NCBI GenBank assembly: GCA_019423565.1
Contig: JAHZBE010000003.1
Coordinates: 62,001-126,000 of the forward strand
Reading direction: 5' to 3'
DNA length: 64,000 nucleotides
Source of the DNA: a bacterium
GTDB taxonomy: Bacteria > Bacillota_I > Bacilli_A > RF39 > UBA660
Below, one piece after another: positions 43,491-52,350 of the stretch. The position numbers and the translations under genes are program-made. The first letter of the stretch is position 1; each line of letters starts with the position of its first letter. Below the pieces are notes generated by a model. That model saw only the letters and a list, made by a program, of their open reading frames with translations, did no database searches and had not been told where the DNA came from.

Positions 43491-44381
43491 TTAATTATAT
43501 CTTCTCTTTACAACATCATCATCTTCTAATTTACCAATTAATAAAGATGAATTTTTATCATGTTTAATTACATTTTCTTTTACCATTTTTTCATCATAAT
43601 TAGCATAACAATACTTGCAAAAATGGGAACAAGTATTATATGCGCCTATATCAACCATTTGAACACAGTTACAATTACCACCTTTTCTTGCAGTCCATGA
43701 TTTAAAATTAGTTTTACCTGTTAATTTAAATGCTAATGTATGAGATAAACACTCTTCCTTTTTAAACCCATACTCAGTCAAATTTCTTTCTTCGAAACAA
43801 GTTTGAACTGTCATATTATTCTTTTTTGCACTTAAACTAAAACTTTCACCAATCATCTTATAATCATTTTCATTAAAATTTCTATATCTTATGCTTTTCA
43901 TATTTTTTCTAACATTTTTATAATCATCTATAAATGAAACAATAATAGTTTTTACATATCCATTTAATAAAGTACATAACTTATCAAAATTCCTTATATG
44001 ATAATCTAAAGTATATTCATCACTAATAAATATTGGATCATATCTAACACATATATTATCTTTACCAATTATATTTGATAACTTTTTTATAGCTTCTATT
44101 ATTTTCCCTTTTGGTGGTACATTTACTTCAATATCTCTTTTATATGGTGTTAATGTTACATGAAATAATATAGGTTTATTTATTTTTTTTATTTTATCTA
44201 AAATTGGTATTGGATTTTTAGTACAAAATAATATTAAATCAACATCTTCAAAATAAATCCTACTTACTAAATTTTTATTAAATGGATTTCTAACATCTAC
44301 AAATCCTTCTTTTATTCTATTCATAAACCAATCTGAATAAAATGCGACTATATCAGTTCTTCCACTAACATTTAACACCAT
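43491..44381 (-). CDS. DUF1848-family protein
   Basis: 296 aa. N-terminal VSGRTDIVAFYSDWFMNRIK with VRNPFN, and the C-terminal cysteine cluster GGNCNCVQMVDIGAY..CSHFCKYCYAN are the DUF1848 marks. The four to five Cys probably bind an iron-sulfur cluster; the middle region resembles a TIM-barrel (radical-SAM-like) scaffold. Function unknown. AGGTGAAG site. Confidence 0.83.
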   Translation of the reverse strand: MVLNVSGRTDIVAFYSDWFMNRIKEGFVDVRNPFNKNLVSRIYFEDVDLILFCTKNPIPILDKIKKINKPILFHVTLTPYKRDIEVNVPPKGKIIEAIKKLSNIIGKDNICVRYDPIFISDEYTLDYHIRNFDKLCTLLNGYVKTIIVSFIDDYKNVRKNMKSIRYRNFNENDYKMIGESFSLSAKKNNMTVQTCFEERNLTEYGFKKEECLSHTLAFKLTGKTNFKSWTARKGGNCNCVQMVDIGAYNTCSHFCKYCYANYDEKMVKENVIKHDKNSSLLIGKLEDDDVVKRRYN

Positions 44382-44404
44382 AATTACTTCACCTATTTCT
44401 ATTA

Positions 44405-44434
44405 TACAAAAAAATAGGACATTTGTCCTATAAA
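44405..44434 (-). terminator. terminator of the collagen-like gene
   Basis: ATAGGACA-AA-TGTCCTAT then TTTTTTT on the minus strand. Confidence 0.85.
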
Positions 44435-44437
44435 TAA

Positions 44438-45391
44438 TTATACACTATAACCTTTTATTAATACATTAATACTTGAAAATTCAATATTACTAGTTGCAGT
44501 ATCTCCATCTATTTCAGTTTTAATCTGAAGTGTTGCAGGAGCAGTTATATCAACAAATGATATTTCAGAAAAATCCATATCTTCTGTATTACCTTTTGAT
44601 AATATAAATGACATATCTGTTAATACCTCAGAGGTTTCACTTTTTATAAGATAAAATGCTCCTCCTATATCTTTAGTAACACCTGAAATTCTACCACAAA
44701 CTGTAATTTCATATAATCCACTTTGATTAATTTTTATACTATTACTACCTTCCATTGATATTTTATTTGTAATGCCCGGAATTATTCTTGAAGCACCTGT
44801 AAGTGCAATTCCTGCAACTGTTGTATTTGGATAACTAACAAAAGCAACTACATCATATGATGTTGGTCCTAAAGAGCCTGTTGGTCCTGCTGGGCCAACA
44901 CTACCTTGATCACCCTTTTCACCTTTTTCTCCTTTTGGTATATAAAATGTCAAATGATGCGTATTATCATTAAAATCATCTTGTATTTTTGCGGGCTCAT
45001 CTGGTTCTACTGTTTCTGTTTTATCTATTATAATAATTTCACTAATTCCCTTTTCACCAGGTAAACCCATTGGGCCAGTTTCACCTTGTTCTCCTTTTGG
45101 ACCTATTGGACCAATACTCCCTTGCTCTCCTTTTTCTCCTTTTGGTATATAAAAAGTTAAATAATGTGTATTATTATTAAATTCATCTTGTACTTTTGCA
45201 GGTTCATCAGGATTTATTGTTTTTGTTTCATCTATTATAATCTCATGACTTATTCCTGTTTCTCCTACAGGCCCAATATCACCTTTTTCTCCCCTTGGAC
45301 CTGTTGGACCTACTACAGGACAAATTCCCATCTTACAAAGTTTGTTTCTTATTTCATTACTTTCCATAATATATTTTATTTTTTCATCCAT
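44438..45391 (-). CDS. collagen-like repeat protein with BclA-like C-terminal domain
   Basis: 317 aa. Several Gly-X-Y runs (GPTGPRGEKGDIGPVGETG and two others) separated by a 45-residue segment that is itself duplicated (IIIDETKTINPDEPAKVQ.. and IIIDKTETVEPDEPAKIQ..). The last 130 residues (PNTTVAGIALTG..ISFVDITAPATL) form a beta-rich cap of the exosporium/C1q type. No signal peptide. Surface or spore-coat role inferred. GAGGTAATACT before ATG. Confidence 0.8.
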   Translation of the reverse strand: MDEKIKYIMESNEIRNKLCKMGICPVVGPTGPRGEKGDIGPVGETGISHEIIIDETKTINPDEPAKVQDEFNNNTHYLTFYIPKGEKGEQGSIGPIGPKGEQGETGPMGLPGEKGISEIIIIDKTETVEPDEPAKIQDDFNDNTHHLTFYIPKGEKGEKGDQGSVGPAGPTGSLGPTSYDVVAFVSYPNTTVAGIALTGASRIIPGITNKISMEGSNSIKINQSGLYEITVCGRISGVTKDIGGAFYLIKSETSEVLTDMSFILSKGNTEDMDFSEISFVDITAPATLQIKTEIDGDTATSNIEFSSINVLIKGYSV

Positions 45392-45536
45392 AGTATTACC
45401 TCGTTTCTAAAATATATTATGAGTAATTTTTTTACATGCTTATTTTAATAGTCTAATCATTAAGGAGTATTTATCCAGTTATTAATTTCATACATGCTTG
45501 TTACTAAATCATCCAAATAACTTTTAAACATAATAT

Positions 45537-45719
45537 TCATTTATTTTTTTGAATCAAGTTAACAAATAAAATTATTATATCTATAACTAAAAATACAATC
45601 CATATAATATCAAATTTATTCATAATAAAGTATTCAATTATAAATCCTATTATTCCTAATATTAATCCTATTATAGAAATTACTATACAATACTTTTTTT
45701 GACCCTCTTCATCTTTCAT
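45537..45719 (-). CDS. small two-span membrane protein
   Basis: 60 aa. Two hydrophobic segments (CIVISIIGLILGIIGFII and IIWIVFLVIDIIILFV) joined by a short loop, ending NLIQKNK. AGAGGTATTT before ATG. Role unknown. The 145 bases downstream (45392-45536) hold no convincing gene. Confidence 0.55.
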   Translation of the reverse strand: MKDEEGQKKYCIVISIIGLILGIIGFIIEYFIMNKFDIIWIVFLVIDIIILFVNLIQKNK

Positions 45720-45816
45720 AAATACCTCTTAATAAATCAATTTTTATAATTTAACAACTCTAACCTTAACCTATCATATACTTTAGTTTCTAGTTTTGAT
45801 TTTTTTATTCGAATTT

Positions 45817-45923
45817 TTAAATATAGGTTTTATTTCTTGCCAAAATAGTTACATCATTACCTTTTTTATAGAATGTGCTAGATTTGATCCTAATACACTC
45901 GTTCCAATAATTAATATTCTCAT
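45817..45923 (-). pseudogene. remnant of a ketopantoate-reductase-like (PanE/ApbA) gene
   Basis: ATG 45923 overlaps the TGA of the permease-like gene. MRILIIGTSVLGSNLAHS is the Rossmann N-terminus of ApbA-type reductases; after a one-base frame change, YKKGNDVTILARNKTYI continues it, then a stop. Only the first about 36 codons survive, with a frameshift. Confidence 0.6.
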
Positions 45924-47467
45924 TTAACATCAACCTTTTCTACTTCTTCTGATATTCCAACACCTGTATTTGGATTAACTTTTGTATACATTAAATCAGC
46001 CAAATACAAAGATATTAAAACTACACATAATATACTTGCAATTTTTGGTTTTATTTTACTATATAAATTATCAAGTATAGGTGCGATAACATATGTAAAT
46101 GCACAACCTGCAAGTCCAAATACAAGAAGACCTTCAAGACATATTCTTCCATTAATATTTAAGAAATATCCTGTATAATCCCAGTATCTTAAATGTTTAA
46201 ATGTTTCTAAATACCAAGCAGTTGAATACTCTAATAAACCACATAAAATAAATGCACTTATAAATAATAATACTGGTTTATTTCTAAATTTCTTAAGTAA
46301 TATTAATATTAGTAGTCCCCCAAATCCATATATTGGAAGCCAAGGTCCATGCATTGTTCCTCTATTTACAAATGTACCATTATTTAAACAGTTATAAAAT
46401 ACTTCCCAGATCCAACCAACAAATGAAAATGTAAAAAAGAATAATATATATGTTTTAATACTATAATCTTTATTAAAATCAACCTTTAACCATTTCCTTG
46501 TTTTTACTTTATATCTTTCTTCAGGATACTCTTCATTTACACTTTTTTCTATATCTAATAATGAATCATTCAATAATTCTCTATCATTATTATCTAAATT
46601 CACTTTATTTCTTAAAGTCATATATACTTCTGCACGAATTGCTTCTTTATATATATCAGAAAAAAATATACCACTTAAATTAAATGTACATAATTTTAAA
46701 ATACTCCATCCAATTAAAGATAAATCTAAATAAAACAATTTTAATTTATTTCCATTTGTTAATTCCTTTGATATTCTAAATGCTTCTTTTTTATTAATTT
46801 TAGGATTTTCCGCTAAAATATATGGTATTAATGAATATTCATAATACTTAATAAAACCACCTATAATTGTAAAACACCATAATACTTGATATAGTGATTT
46901 CATAAATAGTATATATGCCATATGAAATGTCTTTTTAACTTTATATGGATATATTAATCTATCAATCTTTGTATCAATATATCTTCTTTTTTCTAAGAAA
47001 TACCTTTTTTCACCAACCTCTAATGTATTTATATATATAACAGTAAATAGAATTAAAAGTATGGTACTTATAAATATTAATACAGCAGAACCAATCTTAC
47101 CTTCAAACACAACTTTATTTATACCATTAAGAATTGCAAATACAAGTGAGCCACTACTTGTTGTTTCATTAATAATATAAGATATCGCACCATTAGTATA
47201 TTTATTCTTTATATCTTTTTTTATTTGCTTTTCACTAGGTAATTTTTTTTCTATTTCATCTAATACTTCTGTACCACTAATTTTCTTATTATTAATTATT
47301 TTGCTTGCTTCTTTTTGCGCTCTTGGAACATCTATTATATTTTTTGTTGTAAAGTTAAATCCACCTGCGAGTAATAAAGAGCAAACAAATACAAGTATTA
47401 TACTTCTAAAGTAATGCTTTTTTATACTTTTTTTTGCTTCTTTTTTTATTGTTTTTTGATCAATCAT
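45920..47467 (-). CDS. membrane protein: DUF975-like N-terminal and ABC-transporter type IV-like C-terminal regions
   Basis: 515 aa, about nine membrane spans. N-terminal MIDQKTIKKEAKKSIKKHYF and NPKINKKEAFRISKELT fit DUF975; residues 330-500 (FFTFSFVGWIWEVFYN, GTMHGPWLPIYGFGG, LEYSTAWYLETF) fit the putative type IV ABC transporter family PF06541. No ATPase partner is encoded nearby. AGGAG site. Confidence 0.72.
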   Translation of the reverse strand: MIDQKTIKKEAKKSIKKHYFRSIILVFVCSLLLAGGFNFTTKNIIDVPRAQKEASKIINNKKISGTEVLDEIEKKLPSEKQIKKDIKNKYTNGAISYIINETTSSGSLVFAILNGINKVVFEGKIGSAVLIFISTILLILFTVIYINTLEVGEKRYFLEKRRYIDTKIDRLIYPYKVKKTFHMAYILFMKSLYQVLWCFTIIGGFIKYYEYSLIPYILAENPKINKKEAFRISKELTNGNKLKLFYLDLSLIGWSILKLCTFNLSGIFFSDIYKEAIRAEVYMTLRNKVNLDNNDRELLNDSLLDIEKSVNEEYPEERYKVKTRKWLKVDFNKDYSIKTYILFFFTFSFVGWIWEVFYNCLNNGTFVNRGTMHGPWLPIYGFGGLLILILLKKFRNKPVLLFISAFILCGLLEYSTAWYLETFKHLRYWDYTGYFLNINGRICLEGLLVFGLAGCAFTYVIAPILDNLYSKIKPKIASILCVVLISLYLADLMYTKVNPNTGVGISEEVEKVDVK

Positions 47468-47542
47468 ATTATTACTCCTACTACCTTTAACTATAATAAT
47501 TATATCATTTAAAAAGAAAAAAATAAACCATGTATATATGAT

Positions 47543-48070
47543 TTATTTTACATTACCAATTTTATTAAGTGGCCATATTCTAAGTTTTGTTCTACCTTCA
47601 ATTTGGCTCTTTTTTATAACTCCAACTGTTGGATATCTACTATCTAATGAATTAGCTCTATTATCTCCCATTACAAAATAACAATCACCAGGAACTTTAA
47701 TATGTCCAATATCTGTAATACTAAAATCATCTGTTTCTGTTGATGGATATGGATCTTCTGTTTCTTTACCATTTATATAAAGTTTATTATCTTTATATTC
47801 AACTGTTTCACCAGGAAGACCAATAACTCTTTTTATAATAGCCTTATCGCCTTCATCAATAACAACAATATCAAATCTTTTTATATCGTTTCTTTTATAT
47901 ACAATTTTATTTAATATCATTATTTGTCCATTTGCTAAAGTTGTATCCATGGAACCACCATCAACTCTAACTGGATCTATAAAAAATATTCTTATTAAAA
48001 TTACACAAACTATTATTAATAAATAGCTCATTACTGTTTTAAAAATTTCGCTTTTAAATATTTTTCCCAC
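47543..48070 (-). CDS. lepB: signal peptidase I, GTG start
   Basis: About 175 aa. One N-terminal span (FKTVMSYLLIIVCVILIRIFF), catalytic Ser in DGGSMDTTLANG, catalytic Lys in IIKRVIGLPGETVEYK, and FVMGDNRANSLDSR (box E). Cleaves Sec/Tat signal peptides at the membrane. GGAGG-ATAAA-GTG supports GTG 48070; an ATG four codons earlier overlaps the site and has none itself. Directly downstream of rplS. Confidence 0.92.
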   Translation of the reverse strand: MGKIFKSEIFKTVMSYLLIIVCVILIRIFFIDPVRVDGGSMDTTLANGQIMILNKIVYKRNDIKRFDIVVIDEGDKAIIKRVIGLPGETVEYKDNKLYINGKETEDPYPSTETDDFSITDIGHIKVPGDCYFVMGDNRANSLDSRYPTVGVIKKSQIEGRTKLRIWPLNKIGNVK

Positions 48071-48082
48071 TTTATCCTCCAT

Positions 48083-48112
48083 AACAAAAATAAGACTTTT
48101 GAAGTCTTATTT
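48083..48112 (-). terminator. terminator between rplS and lepB
   Basis: AATAAGACTT-CA-AAAGTCTTATT followed by TTTG on the minus strand; lepB must be reached by readthrough or its own promoter. Confidence 0.65.
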
Positions 48113-48448
48113 TCTTTCTTTTATTCTGTATGTACCAATAAAACCTCTTAAGAAAGTTAGTTTTGCTCTTCTTACTCTACCTTTTCTTACTACAGTTATT
48201 TTATCAATCTTTGGTGAATTAACTGGGAATATTCTTTCAACACCAATTCCACCAGACATTTTTCTTACAGTAAAAGTTTCTGATATTCCACCGCTTCTTT
48301 TAGCTACACAAACACCTTCAAAAGCTTGGATTCTTTCTCTTTTTCCTTCGATAATTCTAACGTCTACTCTAATAGTATCTCCAACTCTAAATTCTGGAAT
48401 GTTAGGATTAATTTGTTTTGCAGTAATTTTTTCAATAATATTACTCAT
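48107..48448 (-). CDS. rplS: 50S ribosomal protein L19
   Basis: 113 aa, usual length. PEFRVGDTIRVDVRIIEGKR, RIQAFEGVCVAKRSGG and ETFTVRKMSGGIGVERIFP are invariant blocks. Sits at the 30S-50S interface. AAGGAG site 9 bases from ATG. Upstream L19 leader. The usual neighbours lepB and rbgA follow, but rbgA is 36 kb away here. Confidence 0.97.
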   Translation of the reverse strand: MSNIIEKITAKQINPNIPEFRVGDTIRVDVRIIEGKRERIQAFEGVCVAKRSGGISETFTVRKMSGGIGVERIFPVNSPKIDKITVVRKGRVRRAKLTFLRGFIGTYRIKERK

Positions 48449-48452
48449 ACGA

Positions 48453-48520
48453 TTTCACTCCTTTTCTTATCCAGCAATCATATTAGACAATATAAAAACA
48501 GCGGATTGCCTTCTCGCAAT
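48453..48520 (-). ncRNA. L19 leader RNA
   Basis: Minus strand AAGGCAATCCGCTG then GATTGCTGGATAAG: GCAATC pairs with GATTGC, resembling the rplS leader of Bacillota where L19 represses its own synthesis. Confidence 0.65.
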
Positions 48521-48524
48521 ATCG

Positions 48525-48553
48525 ATTGTAACATAAATAAAATAAAAATGCAA
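48525..48553 (-). promoter_or_regulatory. rplS promoter
   Basis: TTGCAT, 17-base spacer, TACAAT. The -35 is part of the upstream terminator hairpin. Confidence 0.65.
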
Positions 48554-48578
48554 TAGTTTTGCATTTTTTATTTATTAA
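48541..48578 (-). terminator. terminator of the kinase-like gene, overlapping the rplS promoter
   Basis: AAATGCAA-AACTA-TTGCATTT then TTATTTT on the minus strand. Confidence 0.7.
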
Positions 48579-48594
48579 ATAAACTTTCCAAAGA

Positions 48595-49209
48595 TTAATC
48601 AATTAAACTAATTAAATCTTTTTCTATTTTTTTAATATCTGAAATATCATTAACAACAAAATCAACATTATCATCAGAAATTAATACTTGTTTTCTTTCC
48701 TTAATTTGATAATAAACTTCGCTTGGAAATGAACTTAAATATTCAACATTATCACCAATTACTCCATCAAAAACATAATCATAATCCATATTTATATTAC
48801 TAATATTTTTTATATTTAACTCATCATCACTGTTAATTTTAATCTTATAAATTTTATATTCATCGCCTATATTTTTTCTTAATTTATCATAACTTTCTTC
48901 ATCATTAAAACATTCATCTAATATAAATGAAATTTTGTTATTAACTAATTTTTTAATTCTTTCAAGTTGAGTTTCTTTTACTTTATTTTCTATTGTGGTT
49001 CTTTTTTCTTCACTATAATCTTTTGTAAATTGATAATAATAATTTCTAATATAATCATTAGCTAATAAATATATTTTTAATTTTTTTGATAACTCTCTAG
49101 CCATTTCTGTTTTTCCTGAGCCAGGTAATGCCACAAAGGTTATTACAAATGGTCTTTCATATTTTTTTACTTTTTCTAAGTTCATTTCATTAATAAAATC
49201 TCTATTCAT
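48595..49209 (-). CDS. AAA_33-type P-loop kinase
   Basis: 204 aa. Walker A ALPGSGKTEMARELSKK, then FILDECFNDEESYDKL. No lid that names a substrate. AAGGAG site. Confidence 0.75.
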   Translation of the reverse strand: MNRDFINEMNLEKVKKYERPFVITFVALPGSGKTEMARELSKKLKIYLLANDYIRNYYYQFTKDYSEEKRTTIENKVKETQLERIKKLVNNKISFILDECFNDEESYDKLRKNIGDEYKIYKIKINSDDELNIKNISNINMDYDYVFDGVIGDNVEYLSSFPSEVYYQIKERKQVLISDDNVDFVVNDISDIKKIEKDLISLID

Positions 49210-49267
49210 AATTAGTCTCCTTACAATTTTTATTATAGCATGATTTGTTAAAACTATACTATTATTT

Positions 49268-49300
49268 TTTATAAAAAAACATCTGATATAACTTCAGACG
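49268..49300 (-). terminator. leuS terminator
   Basis: AACGTCTGA-N7-TCAGATGTT then TTTTTT (one G-U) on the minus strand. Confidence 0.8.
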
Positions 49301-49301
49301 T

Positions 49302-51701
49302 TTATTTAACTACAATGCTTACTAGTTTTTTAGGAACAATTACTTCTTTTACTATTTCTTTACCATCAATATAATTTTTTACATTTTCTATTGATTTAGC
49401 AAGTTCTTTCATTTCATCATCACTAGTATTAGCATTTACTTCTATTTTACCTCTTACTTTACCATTTACTTGTACAACCATTGTAAATGTTTCATCAATA
49501 ATTTTGCTTTCATCGTAATCTTCTAATAATGACTTAGATAATTCTTCACCTAAATTATATTTTTCATTTAATTCTTCTGTTATATGAGGCGCAAATGGAT
49601 TTAGTAATTGTAAGAAAATTCTATATTCTTTTTTAGTAATCTTTTTATTTGCATTAAATTCATTTAACATAGTCATAAGTGTACTAACTGCTGTATTATA
49701 TTTTAAGTTTTCAATATCTTCTGAAACCTTTTTAATACCTTTATTTATAATTTTTTCATTTTCTTTAGAAATAATATCTTCATCTATTATTGTTTCACCT
49801 AAATTATATACTCTATCTAGGAATTTAGCACATCCATTAAGTGAATCTTCATTCCAAGCTGCATCCTTTGAATAATCACCTATAAACATTTCATAAAGTC
49901 TTAATGCATCCGCACCATACTTTTCAACCATTTCAGTTGGGTTTACAACATTACCTTTACTTTTACTCATTTTACTTCCATCACTCGCAAGTATCATACC
50001 GTGAGCAATTCTTTTGTAAAATGGTTCACTATAAGGTACTAGTCCTTGTTCATGAAGGAATATATTCCAGAATCTTGCATAAAGTAAATGTCTTGTTGCG
50101 TGTTCCATACCTCCATCATATAAATCAACTTGTCCCCAATATTTCATTTTATCCATTGAAACAAATTCTTTATCATTATGCGCATCCATATATCTTAAGA
50201 AATACCAACAAGATCCTGCCCAGTTTGGCATTGTATCTGTTTCTCTTTTAGCATGTCCACCACATTTTGGACAAGTAGTATTTACAAAATCATCAAGAAG
50301 TGATAATGGACTTTCACCATCTTTTGTTGGTTCATAACTTTCAACATTTGGTAAAACTACTGGTAAATCTTTTTCATCTACTGGTACCCATCCGCATTTT
50401 TCACAGTGTACCATAGGAATTGGTTCACCCCAGAATCTTTGTCTACTAAATATCCAGTCTTGAAGTTTATAATTTGTAAATTTAGAACCTATTTTATTTT
50501 CTTCTAAATATTCATACATTTTATTTAATGCTTCTTCTTTATTAAGACCATCAAGGAATCCAGAATTAATATGTACTCCATCACCTGTAAATGCTTCTTT
50601 TGATGTATCTCCACCTGATAATACCGGTATAATTTCAATACCAAATTTTTTAGCAAATTCATAATCTCTAGTATCATGTGCTGGAACTGCCATAATTGCG
50701 CCTGTTCCATAACCCATAAGAACATAATCACTAATATATATTGGTATTTCTTTATTATTAATTGGGTTAACTGCTGTTAATCCATCAATTTTTACACCAG
50801 TTTTTTCTTTAGTCATATCAGTTCTTTCTATATCTGATTTACTTCTTGCTTCTTTTTGATATTCTTTTACTTCTGAAATATTATTTATTTTATCTTCATA
50901 TTTTGAAAGTATTGGATGTTCTGGTGAAATTACCATAAATGTTGCTCCAAATAATGTATCACATCTTGTTGTAAATACTGTTATTTTTTCATTTATTTCT
51001 TTTATATTAAAATCAACATGCGCACCTACTGATTTACCTATCCAGTTAATTTGAGCTGTTTTTACTTTATCTAGTATTTCTGTGTCTTTAAGTCCATCAA
51101 TTAATTTTTCTGAATAATCTTTCATTTTTAGCATCCATTGATTTTTTAATTTTTTCTCAACAGGTGTATCACATCTAACACATTTTCCACCTTGTGAATC
51201 TTCATTAGATAGACCCATTTTACATTTAGGACACCAATTTATTTCTTTTTCATCTTTATATGCAAGTCCTGCATTAAAAAATTTTATAAATTGCCACTGT
51301 GTCCACTTATAATATTCTGGTTCACAAGTACTTATTTCTCTTGACCAATCTACAGAAAGTCCAAGGCTTTTTGCTTGACTTCTAAATACATTAATACATT
51401 TATGTGTCATTATAGATGGATGTTCATGATTTTTTATCGCATATTGTTCTGCTGGATTACCAAATGAATCAAATCCAAATGGAAATAATACATTTAATCC
51501 TTTACTTCTTTTAAATCTTGCTTGTACATCACTTGCTGTAAAACATCTTGCGTGTCCAACATGTAAACCTGCTCCTGATGGATATGGAAATTCAACAAGC
51601 ATATAAAACTTTTTCTTACTCTTATCTTCTGTTACTTTAAAAGTTTCTTCCCTCTCCCACTTATTTTGCCATTTTTCTTCTATTTTTTTAAAATTATACA
51701 T
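49302..51701 (-). CDS. leuS: leucyl-tRNA synthetase
   Basis: About 799 aa from MYNFKKIEEKW. HVGH (47-50) and KMSKSKGNVVNP are the class I signatures; the CP1 editing domain includes TTRCDTLFGATFMVISPEH. ATG overlaps the stop of the small membrane-protein gene by 8 bases, behind GGAAGAGTG. Expressed from the leucine T-box further upstream. Confidence 0.96.
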   Translation of the reverse strand: MYNFKKIEEKWQNKWEREETFKVTEDKSKKKFYMLVEFPYPSGAGLHVGHARCFTASDVQARFKRSKGLNVLFPFGFDSFGNPAEQYAIKNHEHPSIMTHKCINVFRSQAKSLGLSVDWSREISTCEPEYYKWTQWQFIKFFNAGLAYKDEKEINWCPKCKMGLSNEDSQGGKCVRCDTPVEKKLKNQWMLKMKDYSEKLIDGLKDTEILDKVKTAQINWIGKSVGAHVDFNIKEINEKITVFTTRCDTLFGATFMVISPEHPILSKYEDKINNISEVKEYQKEARSKSDIERTDMTKEKTGVKIDGLTAVNPINNKEIPIYISDYVLMGYGTGAIMAVPAHDTRDYEFAKKFGIEIIPVLSGGDTSKEAFTGDGVHINSGFLDGLNKEEALNKMYEYLEENKIGSKFTNYKLQDWIFSRQRFWGEPIPMVHCEKCGWVPVDEKDLPVVLPNVESYEPTKDGESPLSLLDDFVNTTCPKCGGHAKRETDTMPNWAGSCWYFLRYMDAHNDKEFVSMDKMKYWGQVDLYDGGMEHATRHLLYARFWNIFLHEQGLVPYSEPFYKRIAHGMILASDGSKMSKSKGNVVNPTEMVEKYGADALRLYEMFIGDYSKDAAWNEDSLNGCAKFLDRVYNLGETIIDEDIISKENEKIINKGIKKVSEDIENLKYNTAVSTLMTMLNEFNANKKITKKEYRIFLQLLNPFAPHITEELNEKYNLGEELSKSLLEDYDESKIIDETFTMVVQVNGKVRGKIEVNANTSDDEMKELAKSIENVKNYIDGKEIVKEVIVPKKLVSIVVK

Positions 51702-52056
51702 TTTCTTCACTCTTCCTTTCTAAATGTTTTAAATATTTTGCTAAAAAATAATATGTTACCCATATAAAAGGTACTATTAATACAAGTAATATTAAAAACT
51801 TATATATATAATTATTTAATTTATATACTATCATAATCATAATAGTAAGCATTAATGAATTAACAAAATTCATTATTCTAAGTACCCTTTGGTATCCTAT
51901 TTTTTCAGTATTTACTTTATAATAACCTTCTAATATTTTAATATCTGGTGATAAAGTTTTCTTATCATATACAAATTTCTTTCTTCTATATAAAAAATAG
52001 TAAAACAGATAAATTATTATAAAAAATAATACAAACAAAATTATAAATTCTTTCAT
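51694..52056 (-). CDS. small membrane protein between T-box and leuS
   Basis: 120 aa, three hydrophobic spans (FIILFVLFFIIIYLFYYFLY, MLTIMIMIVYKL, FLILLVLIVPFIWVTYYFL). No known family. Sits in the leucine-responsive operon, first after the T-box, so its level should rise with leucine limitation. AGAGGTG site. Confidence 0.7.
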   Translation of the reverse strand: MKEFIILFVLFFIIIYLFYYFLYRRKKFVYDKKTLSPDIKILEGYYKVNTEKIGYQRVLRIMNFVNSLMLTIMIMIVYKLNNYIYKFLILLVLIVPFIWVTYYFLAKYLKHLERKSEENV

Positions 52057-52072
52057 ACTTCACCTCTAAAAC

Positions 52073-52278
52073 AAAAAAAATCTATGAAATGTAAGGACGA
52101 CAATATCGCGGTACCACCTTACTTCATAGACTTACTATGCTCTTTAATTCCTTTAACGCAGGGAAATACGTTTAAGCTCCAAAACAAGTTCATAAATTTT
52201 TACTTGTTAGTTTCCACCAATCACTAACTCTCTTTTAAAGTAAAATATTTACTACTACTTTTCTTCATCACTCATTAC
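52073..52278 (-). ncRNA. T-box leader of the leuS operon
   Basis: Contains the core AAGGTGGTACCGCG. The specifier-loop segment reads GAACTTGTTTTGGAG, CTT for leucine. The terminator stem begins CTATGAAGTAAGG and ends TTTTTTTT. Confidence 0.9.
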
Positions 52279-52283
52279 TAATG

Positions 52284-52312
52284 ATTATAATATATTTATT
52301 TTGTTTTTTCAA
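52284..52312 (-). promoter_or_regulatory. promoter of the leuS T-box
   Basis: TTGAAA, 17-base spacer, TATAAT. Confidence 0.8.
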
Positions 52313-52350
52313 GTACATTTTTATGATACAATAAAAAAGAGGCGATAATT

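Noticed and set aside
45460..45531. 23-codon ORF upstream of the collagen-like gene
   Set aside because: No ribosome site and no recognisable similarity; probably chance.
49268..49300. leuS terminator resembles the CATCTGA stem of the toxin locus
   Set aside because: Similarity is limited to about 8 bases of a generic hairpin; no further homology.
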